A stretch of 64,000 bases of DNA from the NCBI RefSeq assembly GCF_022682495.2, contig NW_026527522.1, forward strand, positions 1-64,000, given 5' to 3'. The position numbers and the translations under genes are program-made. Below, in pieces: positions 34,356 through 47,944 of this stretch. Each line of letters opens with the position of its first letter. Position 1 is the stretch's first letter. The notes beneath the pieces were generated by a model, which ran no database searches, was not told the origin of the DNA, and saw only the letters and a list, made by a program, of their open reading frames with translations. This stretch comes from Desmodus rotundus (taxonomy: Eukaryota; Chordata; Mammalia; Chiroptera; Phyllostomidae).

Positions 34356-36296
34356 CCACGGACCGGTTCTCCCGTGGGGAGTCTGGCCCTGTGCCCCGCC
34401 TGGGAGGCTAAGAGCCTTGCTTCGCCTGCAACGCCCCCACCCTGCCACAAGGCGGCAGACTTGGACCCAGCCGCTTCAACCCTCCAGTCTGTGCGGAACC
34501 ACCCAAAAATGGAGTGTGACCGCTGCGACCTCAGTCCCCCAGAGCTCGAAGCCCCACCTCTGTGAGGGAATCGGCGGCCTCCTGTCCTCGGCGTCCGCAA
34601 AAGGCATTCACCTGCGGTGAACCTGGGCCTCGGGCGAGCAGGGCCAGGCCCCATGGTAGGAGCCCGGGGAGGCAATGGCAGCCTCTGCGGCCAGGCCTCG
34701 GGCTCTCCCCGGGGCTCTCTCGGGGCACGGGCACCCTCTCTCGCCTGGAGAGTGCCCACGCCGTCCCTTGAGCCCCGCGAGACACCTGCCTCCCGTGATA
34801 AGAGGCCCCCTGCCTCCGTGGAGCTTGGAACTCTGGGGCCGGGCTGCGGGTCACTGGGCAAAGTGGCTGGAAAGGCGCAGACCCCTCCGTCCCGACCGCC
34901 CAACTGCGAAGGACAGGGGGGAGGCCCCCAGGAGATGGCTTTTGTCAGAGCCGCGGCTGGCCGGTTTCGGGCCAAGACGCGGGACCCGGCAGGCTCAGGG
35001 CAGGCAGCCCCACCAGAAGCCTCCCTCGGGGCAACGGGCCCCACCCCGGACATATCAGGCCTGCTTCACAGGGTCCCTGGGGTCGTGTCCCGTGGAACTG
35101 GAAGCTCTCCCCGCCACCCAGAGGTCCGATCCTTTTCCCGTGGACCACACTTGCCAGCCCGTCTCCCACCCCGCCGGAGGCAGAGTGCCGGGGAAGAACT
35201 AGGGACCTGGGGCCGGGAAGAGGGGCCGGCCACGGTTCCGGGCCAGGCGGGGGGGGGGGGGGGGGCGGGGGGCGGGGGGGGGGGGGCCCGGGCAGGCCGG
35301 ACCCACGCCCAGGGACCGGGTCTCGCGGGGGGGTCTTGGGCCTGAGACCTGCCTGGGGGGCTAAGAGTCTTTCTCGGCTCAAACTGCCCCACCCTGCCCC
35401 GAGGCGGTAAACTTGCACCGAGACGCTTCTACTCTCTAAAGTCTGGGCTGAACTTTGCGAGAAGGGACCGTGTGCGATGCGACCTGGGTCCCACAGAGCT
35501 CGAACCCCCCCCTCCCCGTGAAGGGATCCGCGGCCTGTGGTCCTTGGTGTCCGCAAAAGGCATTCACCTGCGGAGAACCTGGGCCCAGGTGAGCGGGACC
35601 AGGCCCCGCGGCAGGAGCCTGGGGAGGCCACTGGAGCCATGGGGGCCAGGGCTGGGCATTTTCCCGGGTGCTCTCTCGGGTCCCAGGCGCCCTCTCTCGC
35701 CCGGGGAGTGCCCACGCCGTCCCTTGACCCCCGCAGGACGCCTGCATCCCGCCATAAGCGGCCCAACTCCTCCATGGAGCCGGGACACATGGGGCCGGGG
35801 TGCGAGCAACTGGCCTACGTGGCGGCCAACCCGCAGACCCCTCCGTCCCGTCCCCACCACTGCGAAGATCCCCCTGTTCTTCCATCCGTAAAGGGGTCCC
35901 CCTTTACGGATGGAAGAACAGGGGGGAGGCCCCCAGGAGATGGCTTTTGTCCGAGCCGCGGCTGGGTGGTTTCGGGCCAGGAGGCGGGGCCGCGCAGGCG
36001 CAAGCAGGCCCCACCCCAAGAGCATCCCTCCGGGCAACGTGCCCCCCCACCCCTTGAGATATCAGGCCAGGTTCACAGGGTCCCTGGGCCGGTGTCAGAG
36101 TTAAGGGAAGCCCTCACTGCCACCCAGAGGACCGCGCGTTTTCCCGTGGACCACACTTCCCAGCAGCTCTCCCACCCCCGCCGAGGCAGAGTGCCAGGGA
36201 AGAACTAGGGACCTGGGGCCGGGAAGAGGAGCCGGCCACGGCTCCGCGCCAGGTGGAGCGGGTCCGGGCGGGCGGGCGGGCGGGCGGGACCCTCGT
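34356..36296 (+). repeat. Dimer unit 18
   Basis: Tract starts at 35249 (17/6/13). T/C type. A at 34860 (ggcaaag) removes the in-frame TAA, as in units 2 and 20. Confidence 0.95.
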
Positions 36297-38236
36297 CCAC
36301 GGACCGGTTCTCCCGTGGGGAGTCTGGCCCTGTGCCCCGCCTGGGAGGCTAAGAGCCTTGCTTCGCCTGCAACGCCCCCACCCTGCCACAAGGCGGCAGA
36401 CTTGGACCCAGCCGCTTCAACCCTCCAGTCTGTGCGGAACCACCCAAAAATGGAGTGTGACCGCTGCGACCTCAGTCCCCCAGAGCTCGAAGCCCCACCT
36501 CTGTGAGGGAATCGGCGGCCTCCTGTCCTCGGCGTCCGCAAAAGGCATTCACCTGCGGTGAACCTGGGCCTCGGGCGAGCAGGGCCAGGCCCCATGGTAG
36601 GAGCCCGGGGAGGCAATGGCAGCCTCTGCGGCCAGGCCTCGGGCTCTCCCCGGGGCTCTCTCGGGGCACGGGCACCCTCTCTCGCCTGGAGAGTGCCCAC
36701 GCCGTCCCTTGAGCCCCGCGAGACACCTGCCTCCCGTGATAAGAGGCCCCCTGCCTCCGTGGAGCTTGGAACTCTGGGGCCGGGCTGCGGGTCACTGGGC
36801 TAAGTGGCTGGAAAGGCGCAGACCCCTCCGTCCCGACCGCCCAACTGCGAAGGACAGGGGGGAGGCCCCCAGGAGATGGCTTTTGTCAGAGCCGCGGCTG
36901 GCCGGTTTCGGGCCAAGACGCGGGACCCGGCAGGCTCAGGGCAGGCAGCCCCACCAGAAGCCTCCCTCGGGGCAACGGGCCCCACCCCGGACATATCAGG
37001 CCTGCTTCACAGGGTCCCTGGGGTCGTGTCCCGTGGAACTGGAAGCTCTCCCCGCCACCCAGAGGTCCGATCCTTTTCCCGTGGACCACACTTGCCAGCC
37101 CGTCTCCCACCCCGCCGGAGGCAGAGTGCCGGGGAAGAACTAGGGACCTGGGGCCGGGAAGAGGGGCCGGCCACGGTTCCGGGCCAGGCGGGGGGGGGGG
37201 GGGGGGGCGGGGGGCGGGGGGGGGGGCCCGGGCAGGCCGGACCCACGCCCAGGGACCGGGTCTCGCGGGGGGGTCTTGGGCCTGAGACCTGCCTGGGGGG
37301 CTAAGAGTCTTTCTCGGCTCAAACTGCCCCACCCTGCCCCGAGGCGGTAAACTTGCACCGAGACGCTTCTACTCTCTAAAGTCTGGGCTGAACTTTGCGA
37401 GAAGGGACCGTGTGCGATGCGACCTGGGTCCCACAGAGCTCGAACCCCCCCCTCCCCGTGAAGGGATCCGCGGCCTGTGGTCCTTGGTGTCCGCAAAAGG
37501 CATTCACCTGCGGAGAACCTGGGCCCAGGTGAGCGGGACCAGGCCCCGCGGCAGGAGCCTGGGGAGGCCACTGGAGCCATGGGGGCCAGGGCTGGGCATT
37601 TTCCCGGGTGCTCTCTCGGGTCCCAGGCGCCCTCTCTCGCCCGGGGAGTGCCCACGCCGTCCCTTGACCCCCGCAGGACGCCTGCATCCCGCCATAAGCG
37701 GCCCAACTCCTCCATGGAGCCGGGACACATGGGGCCGGGGTGCGAGCAACTGGCCTACGTGGCGGCCAACCCGCAGACCCCTCCGTCCCGTCCCCACCAC
37801 TGCGAAGATCCCCCTGTTCTTCCATCCGTAAAGGGGTCCCCCTTTACGGATGGAAGAACAGGGGGGAGGCCCCCAGGAGATGGCTTTTGTCCGAGCCGCG
37901 GCTGGGTGGTTTCGGGCCAGGAGGCGGGGCCGCGCAGGCGCAAGCAGGCCCCACCCCAAGAGCATCCCTCCGGGCAACGTGCCCCCCCACCCCTTGAGAT
38001 ATCAGGCCAGGTTCACAGGGTCCCTGGGCCGGTGTCAGAGTTAAGGGAAGCCCTCACTGCCACCCAGAGGACCGCGCGTTTTCCCGTGGACCACACTTCC
38101 CAGCAGCTCTCCCACCCCCGCCGAGGCAGAGTGCCAGGGAAGAACTAGGGACCTGGGGCCGGGAAGAGGAGCCGGCCACGGCTCCGCGCCAGGTGGAGCG
38201 GGTCCGGGCGGGCGGGCGGGCGGGCGGGACCCTCGT
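36297..38236 (+). repeat. Dimer unit 19
   Basis: Tract starts at 37190 (18/6/11). T/C type. I noticed no private substitution; it is close to the consensus and to unit 23. Confidence 0.95.
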
Positions 38237-40175
38237 CCACGGACCGGTTCTCCCGTGGGGAGTCTGGCCCTGTGCCCCGCCTGGGAGGCTAAGAGCCTTG
38301 CTTCGCCTGCAACGCCCCCACCCTGCACCAAGGCGGCAGACTTGGACCCAGCCGCTTCAACCCTCCAGTCTGTGCGGAACCACCCAAAAATGGAGTGTGA
38401 CCGCTGCGACCTCAGTCCCCCAGAGCTCGAAGCCCCACCTCTGTGAGGGAATCGGCGGCCTCCTGTCCTCGGCGTCCGCAAAAGGCATTCACCTGCGGTG
38501 AACCTGGGCCTCGGGCGAGCAGGGCCAGGCCCCATGGTAGGAGCCCGGGGAGGCAATGGCAGCCTCTGCGGCCAGGCCTCGGGCTCTCCCCGGGGCTCTC
38601 TCGGGGCACGGGCACCCTCTCTCGCCTGGAGAGTGCCCACGCCGTCCCTTGAGCCCCGCGAGACACCTGCCTCCCGTGATAAGAGGCCCCCTGCCTCCGT
38701 GGAGCTTGGAACTCTGGGGCCGGGCTGCGGGTCACTGGGCAAAGTGGCTGGAAAGGCGCAGACCCCTCCGTCCCGACCGCCCAACTGCGAAGGACAGGGG
38801 GGAGGCCCCCAGGAGATGGCTTTTGTCAGAGCCGCGGCTGGCCGGTTTCGGGCCAAGACGCGGGACCCGGCAGGCTCAGGGCAGGCAGCCCCACCAGAAG
38901 CCTCCCTCGGGGCAACGGGCCCCACCCCGGACATATCAGGCCTGCTTCACAGGGTCCCTGGGGTCGTGTCCCGTGGAACTGGAAGCTCTCCCCGCCACCC
39001 AGAGGTCCGATCCTTTTCCCGTGGACCACACTTGCCAGCCCGTCTCCCACCCCGCCGGAGGCAGAGTGCCGGGGAAGAACTAGGGACCTGGGGCCGGGAA
39101 GAGGGGCCGGCCACGGTTCCGGGCCAGGCGGGGGGGGGGGGGGGGGCGGGGGGCGGGGGGGGGGGCCCGGGCAGCCCGGACCCACGCCCAGGGACCGGGT
39201 CTCGCGGGGGGGTCTTGGGCCTGAGACCTGCCTGGGGGGCTAAGAGTCTTTCTCGGCTCAAACTGCCCCACCCTGCCCCGAGGCGGTAAACTTGCACCGA
39301 GACGCTTCTACTCTCTAAAGTCTGGGCTGAACTTTGCGAGAAGGGACCGTGTGCGATGCGACCTGGGTCCCACAGAGCTCGAACCCCCCCCTCCCCGTGA
39401 AGGGATCCGCGGCCTGTGGTCCTTGGTGTCCGCAAAAGGCATTCACCTGCGGAGAACCTGGGCCCAGGTGAGCGGGACCAGGCCCCGCGGCAGGAGCCTG
39501 GGGAGGCCACTGGAGCCATGGGGGCCAGGGCTGGGCATTTTCCCGGGTGCTCTCTCGGGTCCCAGGCGCCCTCTCTCGCCCGGGGAGTGCCCACGCCGTC
39601 CCTTGACCCCCGAAGGACGCCTGCATCCCGCCATAAGCGGCCCAACTCCTCCATGGAGCCGGGACACATGGGGCCGGGGTGCGAGCAACTGGCCTACGTG
39701 GCGGCCAACCCGCAGACCCCTCCGTCCCGTCCCCACCACTGCGAAGATCCCCCTGTTCTTCCATCCGTAAAGGGGTCCCCCTTTACGGATGGAAGAACAG
39801 GGGGGAGGCCCCCAGGAGATGGCTTTTGTCCGAGCCGCGGCTGGGTGGTTTCGGGCCAGGAGGCGGGGCCGCGCAGGCGCAAGCAGGCCCCACCCCAAGA
39901 GCATCCCTCCGGGCAACGTGCCCCCCCACCCCTTGAGATATCAGGCCAGGTTCACAGGGTCCCTGGGCCGGTGTCAGAGTTAAGGGAAGCCCTCACTGCC
40001 ACCCAGAGGACCGCGCGTTTTCCCGTGGACCACACTTCCCAGCAGCTCTCCCACCCCCGCCGAGGCAGAGTGCCAGGGAAGAACTAGGGACCTGGGGCCG
40101 GGAAGAGGAGCCGGCCACGGCTCCGCGCCAGGTGGAGCGGGTCCGGGCGGGCGGGCGGGCGGGCGGGACCCTCGT
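38237..40175 (+). repeat. Dimer unit 20
   Basis: Tract starts at 39130 (17/6/11), with gcagccc. T/C type. Changes: adjacent substitutions at 38327-38328 (gcacca instead of gccaca), A at 38741 (TAA lost) and A at 39613 at the acceptor-like site. Confidence 0.95.
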
Positions 40176-42119
40176 CCACGGACCGGTTCTCCCGTGGGGA
40201 GTCTGGCCCTGTGCCCCGCCTGGGAGGCTAAGAGCCTTGCTTCGCCTGCAACGCCCCCACCCTGCCACAAGGCGGCAGACTTGGACCCAGCCGCTTCAAC
40301 CCTCCAGTCTGTGCGGAACCACCCAAAAATGGAGTGTGACCGCTGCGACCTCAGTCCCCCAGAGCTCGAAGCCCCACCTCTGTGAGGGAATCGGCGGCCT
40401 CCTGTCCTCGGCGTCCGCAAAAGGCATTCACCTGCGGTGAACCTGGGCCTCGGGCGAGCAGGGCCAGGCCCCATGGTAGGAGCCCGGGGAGGCAATGGCA
40501 GCCTCTGCGGCCAGGCCTCGGGCTCTCCCCGGGGCTCTCTCGGGGCACGGGCACCCTCTCTCGCCTGGAGAGTGCCCACGCCGTCCCTTGAGCCCCGCGA
40601 GACACCTGCCTCCCGTGATAAGAGGCCCCCTGCCTCCGTGGAGCTTGGAACTCTGGGGCCGGGCTGCGGGTCACTGGGCTAAGTGGCTGGAAAGGCGCAG
40701 ACCCCTCCGTCCCGACCGCCCAACTGCGAAGGACAGGGGGGAGGCCCCCAGGAGATGGCTTTTGTCAGAGCCGCGGCTGGCCGGTTTCGGGCCAAGACGC
40801 GGGACCCGGCAGGCTCAGGGCAGGCAGCCCCACCAGAAGCCTCCCTCGGGGCAACGGGCCCCACCCCGGACATATCAGGCCTGCTTCACAGGGTCCCTGG
40901 GGTCGTGTCCCGTGGAACTGGAAGCTCTCCCCGCCACCCAGAGGTCCGATCCTTTTCCCGTGGACCACACTTGCCAGCCCGTCTCCCACCCCGCCGGAGG
41001 CAGAGTGCCGGGGAAGAACTAGGGACCTGGGGCCGGGAAGAGGGGCCGGCCACGGTTCCGGGCCAGGCGGGGGGGGGGGGGGGGGGGGGCGGGGGGCGGG
41101 GGGGGGGGGCCCGGGCAGGCCGGACCCACGCCCAGGGACCGGGTCTCGCGGGGGGGTCTTGGGCCTGAGACCTGCCTGGGGGGCTAAGAGTCTTTCTCGG
41201 CTCAAACTGCCCCACCCTGCCCCGAGGCGGTAAACTTGCACCGAGACGCTTCTACTCTCTAAAGTCTGGGCTGAACTTTGCGAGAAGGGACCGTGTGCGA
41301 TGCGACCTGGGTCCCACAGAGCTCGAACCCCCCCCTCCCCGTGAAGGGATCCGCGGCCTGTGGTCCTTGGTGTCCGCAAAAGGCATTCACCTGCGGAGAA
41401 CCTGGGCCCAGGTGAGCGGGACCAGGCCCCGCGGCAGGAGCCTGGGGAGGCCACTGGAGCCATGGGGGCCAGGGCTGGGCATTTTCCCGGGTGCTCTCTC
41501 GGGTCCCAGGCGCCCTCTCTCGCCCGGGGAGTGCCCACGCCGTCCCTTGACCCCCGCAGGACGCCTGCATCCCGCCATAAGCGGCCCAACTCCTCCATGG
41601 AGCCGGGACACATGGGGCCGGGGTGCGAGCAACTGGCCTACGTGGCGGCCAACCCGCAGACCCCTCCGTCCCGTCCCCACCACTGCGAAGATCCCCCTGT
41701 TCTTCCATCCGTAAAGGGGTCCCCCTTTACGGATGGAAGAACAGGGGGGAGGCCCCCAGGAGATGGCTTTTGTCCGAGCCGCGGCTGGGTGGTTTCGGGC
41801 CAGGAGGCGGGGCCGCGCAGGCGCAAGCAGGCCCCACCCCAAGAGCATCCCTCCGGGCAACGTGCCCCCCCACCCCTTGAGATATCAGGCCAGGTTCACA
41901 GGGTCCCTGGGCCGGTGTCAGAGTTAAGGGAAGCCCTCACTGCCACCCAGAGGACCGCGCGTTTTCCCGTGGACCACACTTCCCAGCAGCTCTCCCACCC
42001 CCGCCGAGGCAGAGTGCCAGGGAAGAACTAGGGACCTGGGGCCGGGAAGAGGAGCCGGCCACGGCTCCGCGCCAGGTGGAGCGGGTCCGGGCGGGCGGGC
42101 GGGCGGGCGGGACCCTCGT
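40176..42119 (+). repeat. Dimer unit 21
   Basis: Tract starts at 41069 (21/6/12), the same lengths as unit 26. T/C type. I noticed no private substitution. Confidence 0.95.
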
Positions 42120-44059
42120 CCACGGACCGGTTCTCCCGTGGGGAGTCTGGCCCTGTGCCCCGCCTGGGAGGCTAAGAGCCTTGCTTCGCCTGCAACGCCC
42201 CCACCCTGCCACAAGGCGGCAGACTTGGACCCAGCCGCTTCAACCCTCCAGTCTGTGCGGAACCACCCAAAAATGGAGTGTGACCGCTGCGACCTCAGTC
42301 CCCCAGAGCTCGAAGCCCCACCTCTGTGAGGGAATCGGCGGCCTCCTGTCCTCGGCGTCCGCAAAAGGCATTCACCTGCGGTGAACCTGGGCCTCGGGCG
42401 AGCAGGGCCAGGCCCCATGGTAGGAGCCCGGGGAGGCAATGGCAGCCTCTGCGGCCAGGCCTCGGGCTCTCCCCGGGGCTCTCTCGGGGCACGGGCACCC
42501 TCTCTCGCCTGGAGAGTGCCCACGCCGTCCCTTGAGCCCCGCGAGACACCTGCCTCCCGTGATAAGAGGCCCCCTGCCTCCGTGGAGCTTGGAACTCTGG
42601 GGCCGGGCTGCGGGTCACTGGGCTAAGTGGCTGGAAAGGCGCAGACCCCTCCGTCCCGACCGCCCAACTGCGAAGGACAGGGGGGAGGCCCCCAGGAGAT
42701 GGCTTTTGTCAGAGCCGCGGCTGGCCGGTTTCGGGCCAAGACGCGGGACCCGGCAGGCTCAGGGCAGGCAGCCCCACCAGAAGCCTCCCTCGGGGCAACG
42801 GGCCCCACCCCGGACATATCAGGCCTGCTTCACAGGGTCCCTGGGGTCGTGTCCCGTGGAACTGGAAGCTCTCCCCGCCACCCAGAGGTCCGATCCTTTT
42901 CCCGTGGACCACACTTGCCAGCCCGTCTCCCACCCCGCCGGAGGCAGAGTGCCGGGGAAGAACTAGGGACCTGGGGCCGGGAAGAGGGGCCGGCCACGGT
43001 TCCGGGCCAGGCGGGGGGGGGGGGGGGGGGCGGGGGGCGGGGGGGGGGGCCCGGGCAGGCCGGACCCACGCCCAGGGACCGGGTCTCGCGGGGGGGTCTT
43101 GGGCCTGAGACCTGCCTGGGGGGCTAAGAGTCTTTCTCGGCTCAAACGGCCCCACCCTGCCCCGAGGCGGTAAACTTGCACCGAGACGCTTCTACTCTCT
43201 AAAGTCTGGGCTGAACTTTGCGAGAAGGGACCGTGTGCGATGCGACCTGGGTCCCACAGAGCTCGAACCCCCCCCTCCCCGTGAAGGGATCCGCGGCCTG
43301 TGGTCCTTGGTGTCCGCAAAAGGCATTCACCTGCGGAGAACCTGGGCCCAGGTGAGCGGGACCAGGCCCCGCGGCAGGAGCCTGGGGAGGCCAGTGGAGC
43401 CATGGGGGCCAGGGCTGGGCATTTTCCCGGGTGCTCTCTCCGGTCCCAGGCGCCCTCTCTCGCCCGGGGAGTGCCCACGCCGTCCCTTGACCCCCGCAGG
43501 ACGCCTGCATCCCGCCATAAGCGGCCCAACTCCTCCATGGAGCCGGGACACATGGGGCCGGGGTGCGAGCAACTGGCCTACGTGGCGGCAAACCCGCAGA
43601 CCCCTCCGTCCCGTCCCCACCACTGCGAAGATCCCCCTGTTCTTCCATCCGTAAAGGGGTCCCCCTTTACGGATGGAAGAACAGGGGGGAGGCCCCCAGG
43701 AGATGGCTTTTGTCCGAGCCGCGGCTGGGTGGTTTCGGGCCAGGAGGCGGGGCCGCGCAGGCGCAAGCAGGCCCCACCCCAAGAGCATCCCTCCGGGCAA
43801 CGTGCCCCCCCACCCCTTGAGATATCAGGCCAGGTTCACAGGGTCCCTGGGCCGGTGTCAGAGTTAAGGGAAGCCCTCACTGCCACCCAGAGGACCGCGC
43901 GTTTTCCCGTGGACCACACTTCCCAGCAGCTCTCCCACCCCCGCCGAGGCAGAGTGCCAGGGAAGAACTAGGGACCTGGGGCCGGGAAGAGGAGCCGGCC
44001 ACGGCTCCGCGCCAGGTGGAGCGGGTCCGGGCGGGCGGGCGGGCGGGCGGGACCCTCGT
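42120..44059 (+). repeat. Dimer unit 22
   Basis: Tract starts at 43013 (18/6/11). G/A type. G at 43394 and the ctccggtccc variant are shared with unit 4, although the two lie about 36 kb apart. Confidence 0.95.
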
Positions 44060-45999
44060 CCACGGACCGGTTCTCCCGTGGGGAGTCTGGCCCTGTGCCC
44101 CGCCTGGGAGGCTAAGAGCCTTGCTTCGCCTGCAACGCCCCCACCCTGCCACAAGGCGGCAGACTTGGACCCAGCCGCTTCAACCCTCCAGTCTGTGCGG
44201 AACCACCCAAAAATGGAGTGTGACCGCTGCGACCTCAGTCCCCCAGAGCTCGAAGCCCCACCTCTGTGAGGGAATCGGCGGCCTCCTGTCCTCGGCGTCC
44301 GCAAAAGGCATTCACCTGCGGTGAACCTGGGCCTCGGGCGAGCAGGGCCAGGCCCCATGGTAGGAGCCCGGGGAGGCAATGGCAGCCTCTGCGGCCAGGC
44401 CTCGGGCTCTCCCCGGGGCTCTCTCGGGGCACGGGCACCCTCTCTCGCCTGGAGAGTGCCCACGCCGTCCCTTGAGCCCCGCGAGACACCTGCCTCCCGT
44501 GATAAGAGGCCCCCTGCCTCCGTGGAGCTTGGAACTCTGGGGCCGGGCTGCGGGTCACTGGGCTAAGTGGCTGGAAAGGCGCAGACCCCTCCGTCCCGAC
44601 CGCCCAACTGCGAAGGACAGGGGGGAGGCCCCCAGGAGATGGCTTTTGTCAGAGCCGCGGCTGGCCGGTTTCGGGCCAAGACGCGGGACCCGGCAGGCTC
44701 AGGGCAGGCAGCCCCACCAGAAGCCTCCCTCGGGGCAACGGGCCCCACCCCGGACATATCAGGCCTGCTTCACAGGGTCCCTGGGGTCGTGTCCCGTGGA
44801 ACTGGAAGCTCTCCCCGCCACCCAGAGGTCCGATCCTTTTCCCGTGGACCACACTTGCCAGCCCGTCTCCCACCCCGCCGGAGGCAGAGTGCCGGGGAAG
44901 AACTAGGGACCTGGGGCCGGGAAGAGGGGCCGGCCACGGTTCCGGGCCAGGCGGGGGGGGGGGGGGGGGGCGGGGGGCGGGGGGGGGGGCCCGGGCAGGC
45001 CGGACCCACGCCCAGGGACCGGGTCTCGCGGGGGGGTCTTGGGCCTGAGACCTGCCTGGGGGGCTAAGAGTCTTTCTCGGCTCAAACTGCCCCACCCTGC
45101 CCCGAGGCGGTAAACTTGCACCGAGACGCTTCTACTCTCTAAAGTCTGGGCTGAACTTTGCGAGAAGGGACCGTGTGCGATGCGACCTGGGTCCCACAGA
45201 GCTCGAACCCCCCCCTCCCCGTGAAGGGATCCGCGGCCTGTGGTCCTTGGTGTCCGCAAAAGGCATTCACCTGCGGAGAACCTGGGCCCAGGTGAGCGGG
45301 ACCAGGCCCCGCGGCAGGAGCCTGGGGAGGCCACTGGAGCCATGGGGGCCAGGGCTGGGCATTTTCCCGGGTGCTCTCTCGGGTCCCAGGCGCCCTCTCT
45401 CGCCCGGGGAGTGCCCACGCCGTCCCTTGACCCCCGCAGGACGCCTGCATCCCGCCATAAGCGGCCCAACTCCTCCATGGAGCCGGGACACATGGGGCCG
45501 GGGTGCGAGCAACTGGCCTACGTGGCGGCCAACCCGCAGACCCCTCCGTCCCGTCCCCACCACTGCGAAGATCCCCCTGTTCTTCCATCCGTAAAGGGGT
45601 CCCCCTTTACGGATGGAAGAACAGGGGGGAGGCCCCCAGGAGATGGCTTTTGTCCGAGCCGCGGCTGGGTGGTTTCGGGCCAGGAGGCGGGGCCGCGCAG
45701 GCGCAAGCAGGCCCCACCCCAAGAGCATCCCTCCGGGCAACGTGCCCCCCCACCCCTTGAGATATCAGGCCAGGTTCACAGGGTCCCTGGGCCGGTGTCA
45801 GAGTTAAGGGAAGCCCTCACTGCCACCCAGAGGACCGCGCGTTTTCCCGTGGACCACACTTCCCAGCAGCTCTCCCACCCCCGCCGAGGCAGAGTGCCAG
45901 GGAAGAACTAGGGACCTGGGGCCGGGAAGAGGAGCCGGCCACGGCTCCGCGCCAGGTGGAGCGGGTCCGGGCGGGCGGGCGGGCGGGCGGGACCCTCGT
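44060..45999 (+). repeat. Dimer unit 23
   Basis: Tract starts at 44953 (18/6/11). T/C type. Consensus-like, with no private substitution noticed. Confidence 0.95.
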
Positions 46000-47944
46000 C
46001 CACGGACCGGTTCTCCCGTGGGGAGTCTGGCCCTGTGCCCCGCCTGGGAGGCTAAGAGCCTTGCTTCGCCTGCAACGCCCCCACCCTGCCACAAGGCGGC
46101 AGACTTGGACCCAGCCGCTTCAACCCTCCAGTCTGTGCGGAACCACCCAAAAATGGAGTGTGACCGCTGCGACCTCAGTCCCCCAGAGCTCGAAGCCCCA
46201 CCTCTGTGAGGGAATCGGCGGCCTCCTGTCCTCGGCGTCCGCAAAAGGCATTCACCTGCGGTGAACCTGGGCCTCGGGCGAGCAGGGCCAGGCCCCATGG
46301 TAGGAGCCCGGGGAGGCAATGGCAGCCTCTGCGGCCAGGCCTCGGGCTCTCCCCGGGGCTCTCTCGGGGCACGGGCACCCTCTCTCGCCTGGAGAGTGCC
46401 CACGCCGTCCCTTGAGCCCCGCGAGACACCTGCCTCCCGTGATAAGAGGCCCCCTGCCTCCGTGGAGCTTGGAACTCTGGGGCCGGGCTGCGGGTCACTG
46501 GGCTAAGTGGCTGGAAAGGCGCAGACCCCTCCGTCCCGACCGCCCAACTGCGAAGGACAGGGGGGAGGCCCCCAGGAGATGGCTTTTGTCAGAGCCGCGG
46601 CTGGCCGGTTTCGGGCCAAGACGCGGGACCCGGCAGGCTCAGGGCAGGCAGCCCCACCAGAAGCCTCCCTCGGGGCAACGGGCCCCACCCCGGACATATC
46701 AGGCCTGCTTCACAGGGTCCCTGGGGTCGTGTCCCGTGGAACTGGAAGCTCTCCCCGCCACCCAGAGGTCCGATCCTTTTCCCGTGGACCACACTTGCCA
46801 GCCCGTCTCCCACCCCGCCGGAGGCAGAGTGCCAGGGAAGAACTAGGGACCTGGGGCCGGGAAGAGGGGCCGGCCACGGTTCCGGGCCAGGCGGGGGGGG
46901 GGGGGGGGGGGGGGCGGGGGGCGGGGGGGGGGGGCCCGGGCAGGCCGGACCCACGCCCAGGGACCGGGTCTCGCGGGGGGGTCTTGGGCCTGAGACCTGC
47001 CTGGGGGGCTAAGAGTCTTTCTCGGCTCAAACGGCCCCACCCTGCCCCGAGGCGGTAAACTTGCACCGAGACGCTTCTACTCTCTAAAGTCTGGGCTGAA
47101 CTTTGCGAGAAGGGACCGTGTGCGATGCGACCTGGGTCCCACAGAGCTCGAACCCCCCCCTCCCCGTGAAGGGATCCGCGGCCTGTGGTCCTTGGTGTCC
47201 GCAAAAGGCATTCACCTGCGGAGAACCTGGGCCCAGGTGAGCGGGACCAGGCCCCGCGGCAGGAGCCTGGGGAGGCCACTGGAGCCATGGGGGCCAGGGC
47301 TGGGCATTTTCCCGGGTGCTCTCTCGGGTCCCAGGCGCCCTCTCTCGCCCGGGGAGTGCCCACGCCGTCCCTTGACCCCCGCAGGACGCCTGCATCCCGC
47401 CATAAGCGGCCCAACTCCTCCATGGAGCCGGGACACATGGGGCCGGGGTGCGAGCAACTGGCCTACGTGGCGGCCAACCCGCAGACCCCTCCGTCCCGTC
47501 CCCACCACTGCGAAGATCCCCCTGTTCTTCCATCCGTAAAGGGGTCCCCCTTTACGGATGGAAGAACAGGGGGGAGGCCCCCAGGAGATGGCTTTTGTCC
47601 GAGCCGCGGCTGGGTGGTTTCGGGCCAGGAGGCGGGGCCGCGCAGGCGCAAGCAGGCCCCACCCCAAGAGCATCCCTCCGGGCAACGTGCCCCCCCACCC
47701 CTTGAGATATCAGGCCAGGTTCACAGGGTCCCTGGGCCGGTGTCAGAGTTAAGGGAAGCCCTCACTGCCACCCAGAGGACCGCGCGTTTTCCCGTGGACC
47801 ACACTTCCCAGCAGCTCTCCCACCCCCGCCGAGGCAGAGTGCCAGGGAAGAACTAGGGACCTGGGGCCGGGAAGAGGAGCCGGCCACGGCTCCGCGCCAG
47901 GTGGAGCGGGTCCGGGCGGGCGGGCGGGCGGGCGGGACCCTCGT
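46000..47944 (+). repeat. Dimer unit 24 (recombinant marker type)
   Basis: Tract starts at 46893 (22/6/12). G/C recombinant. A at 46834 makes this A half read gccagggaag, the B-half allele. It shares both traits with unit 27. Confidence 0.95.
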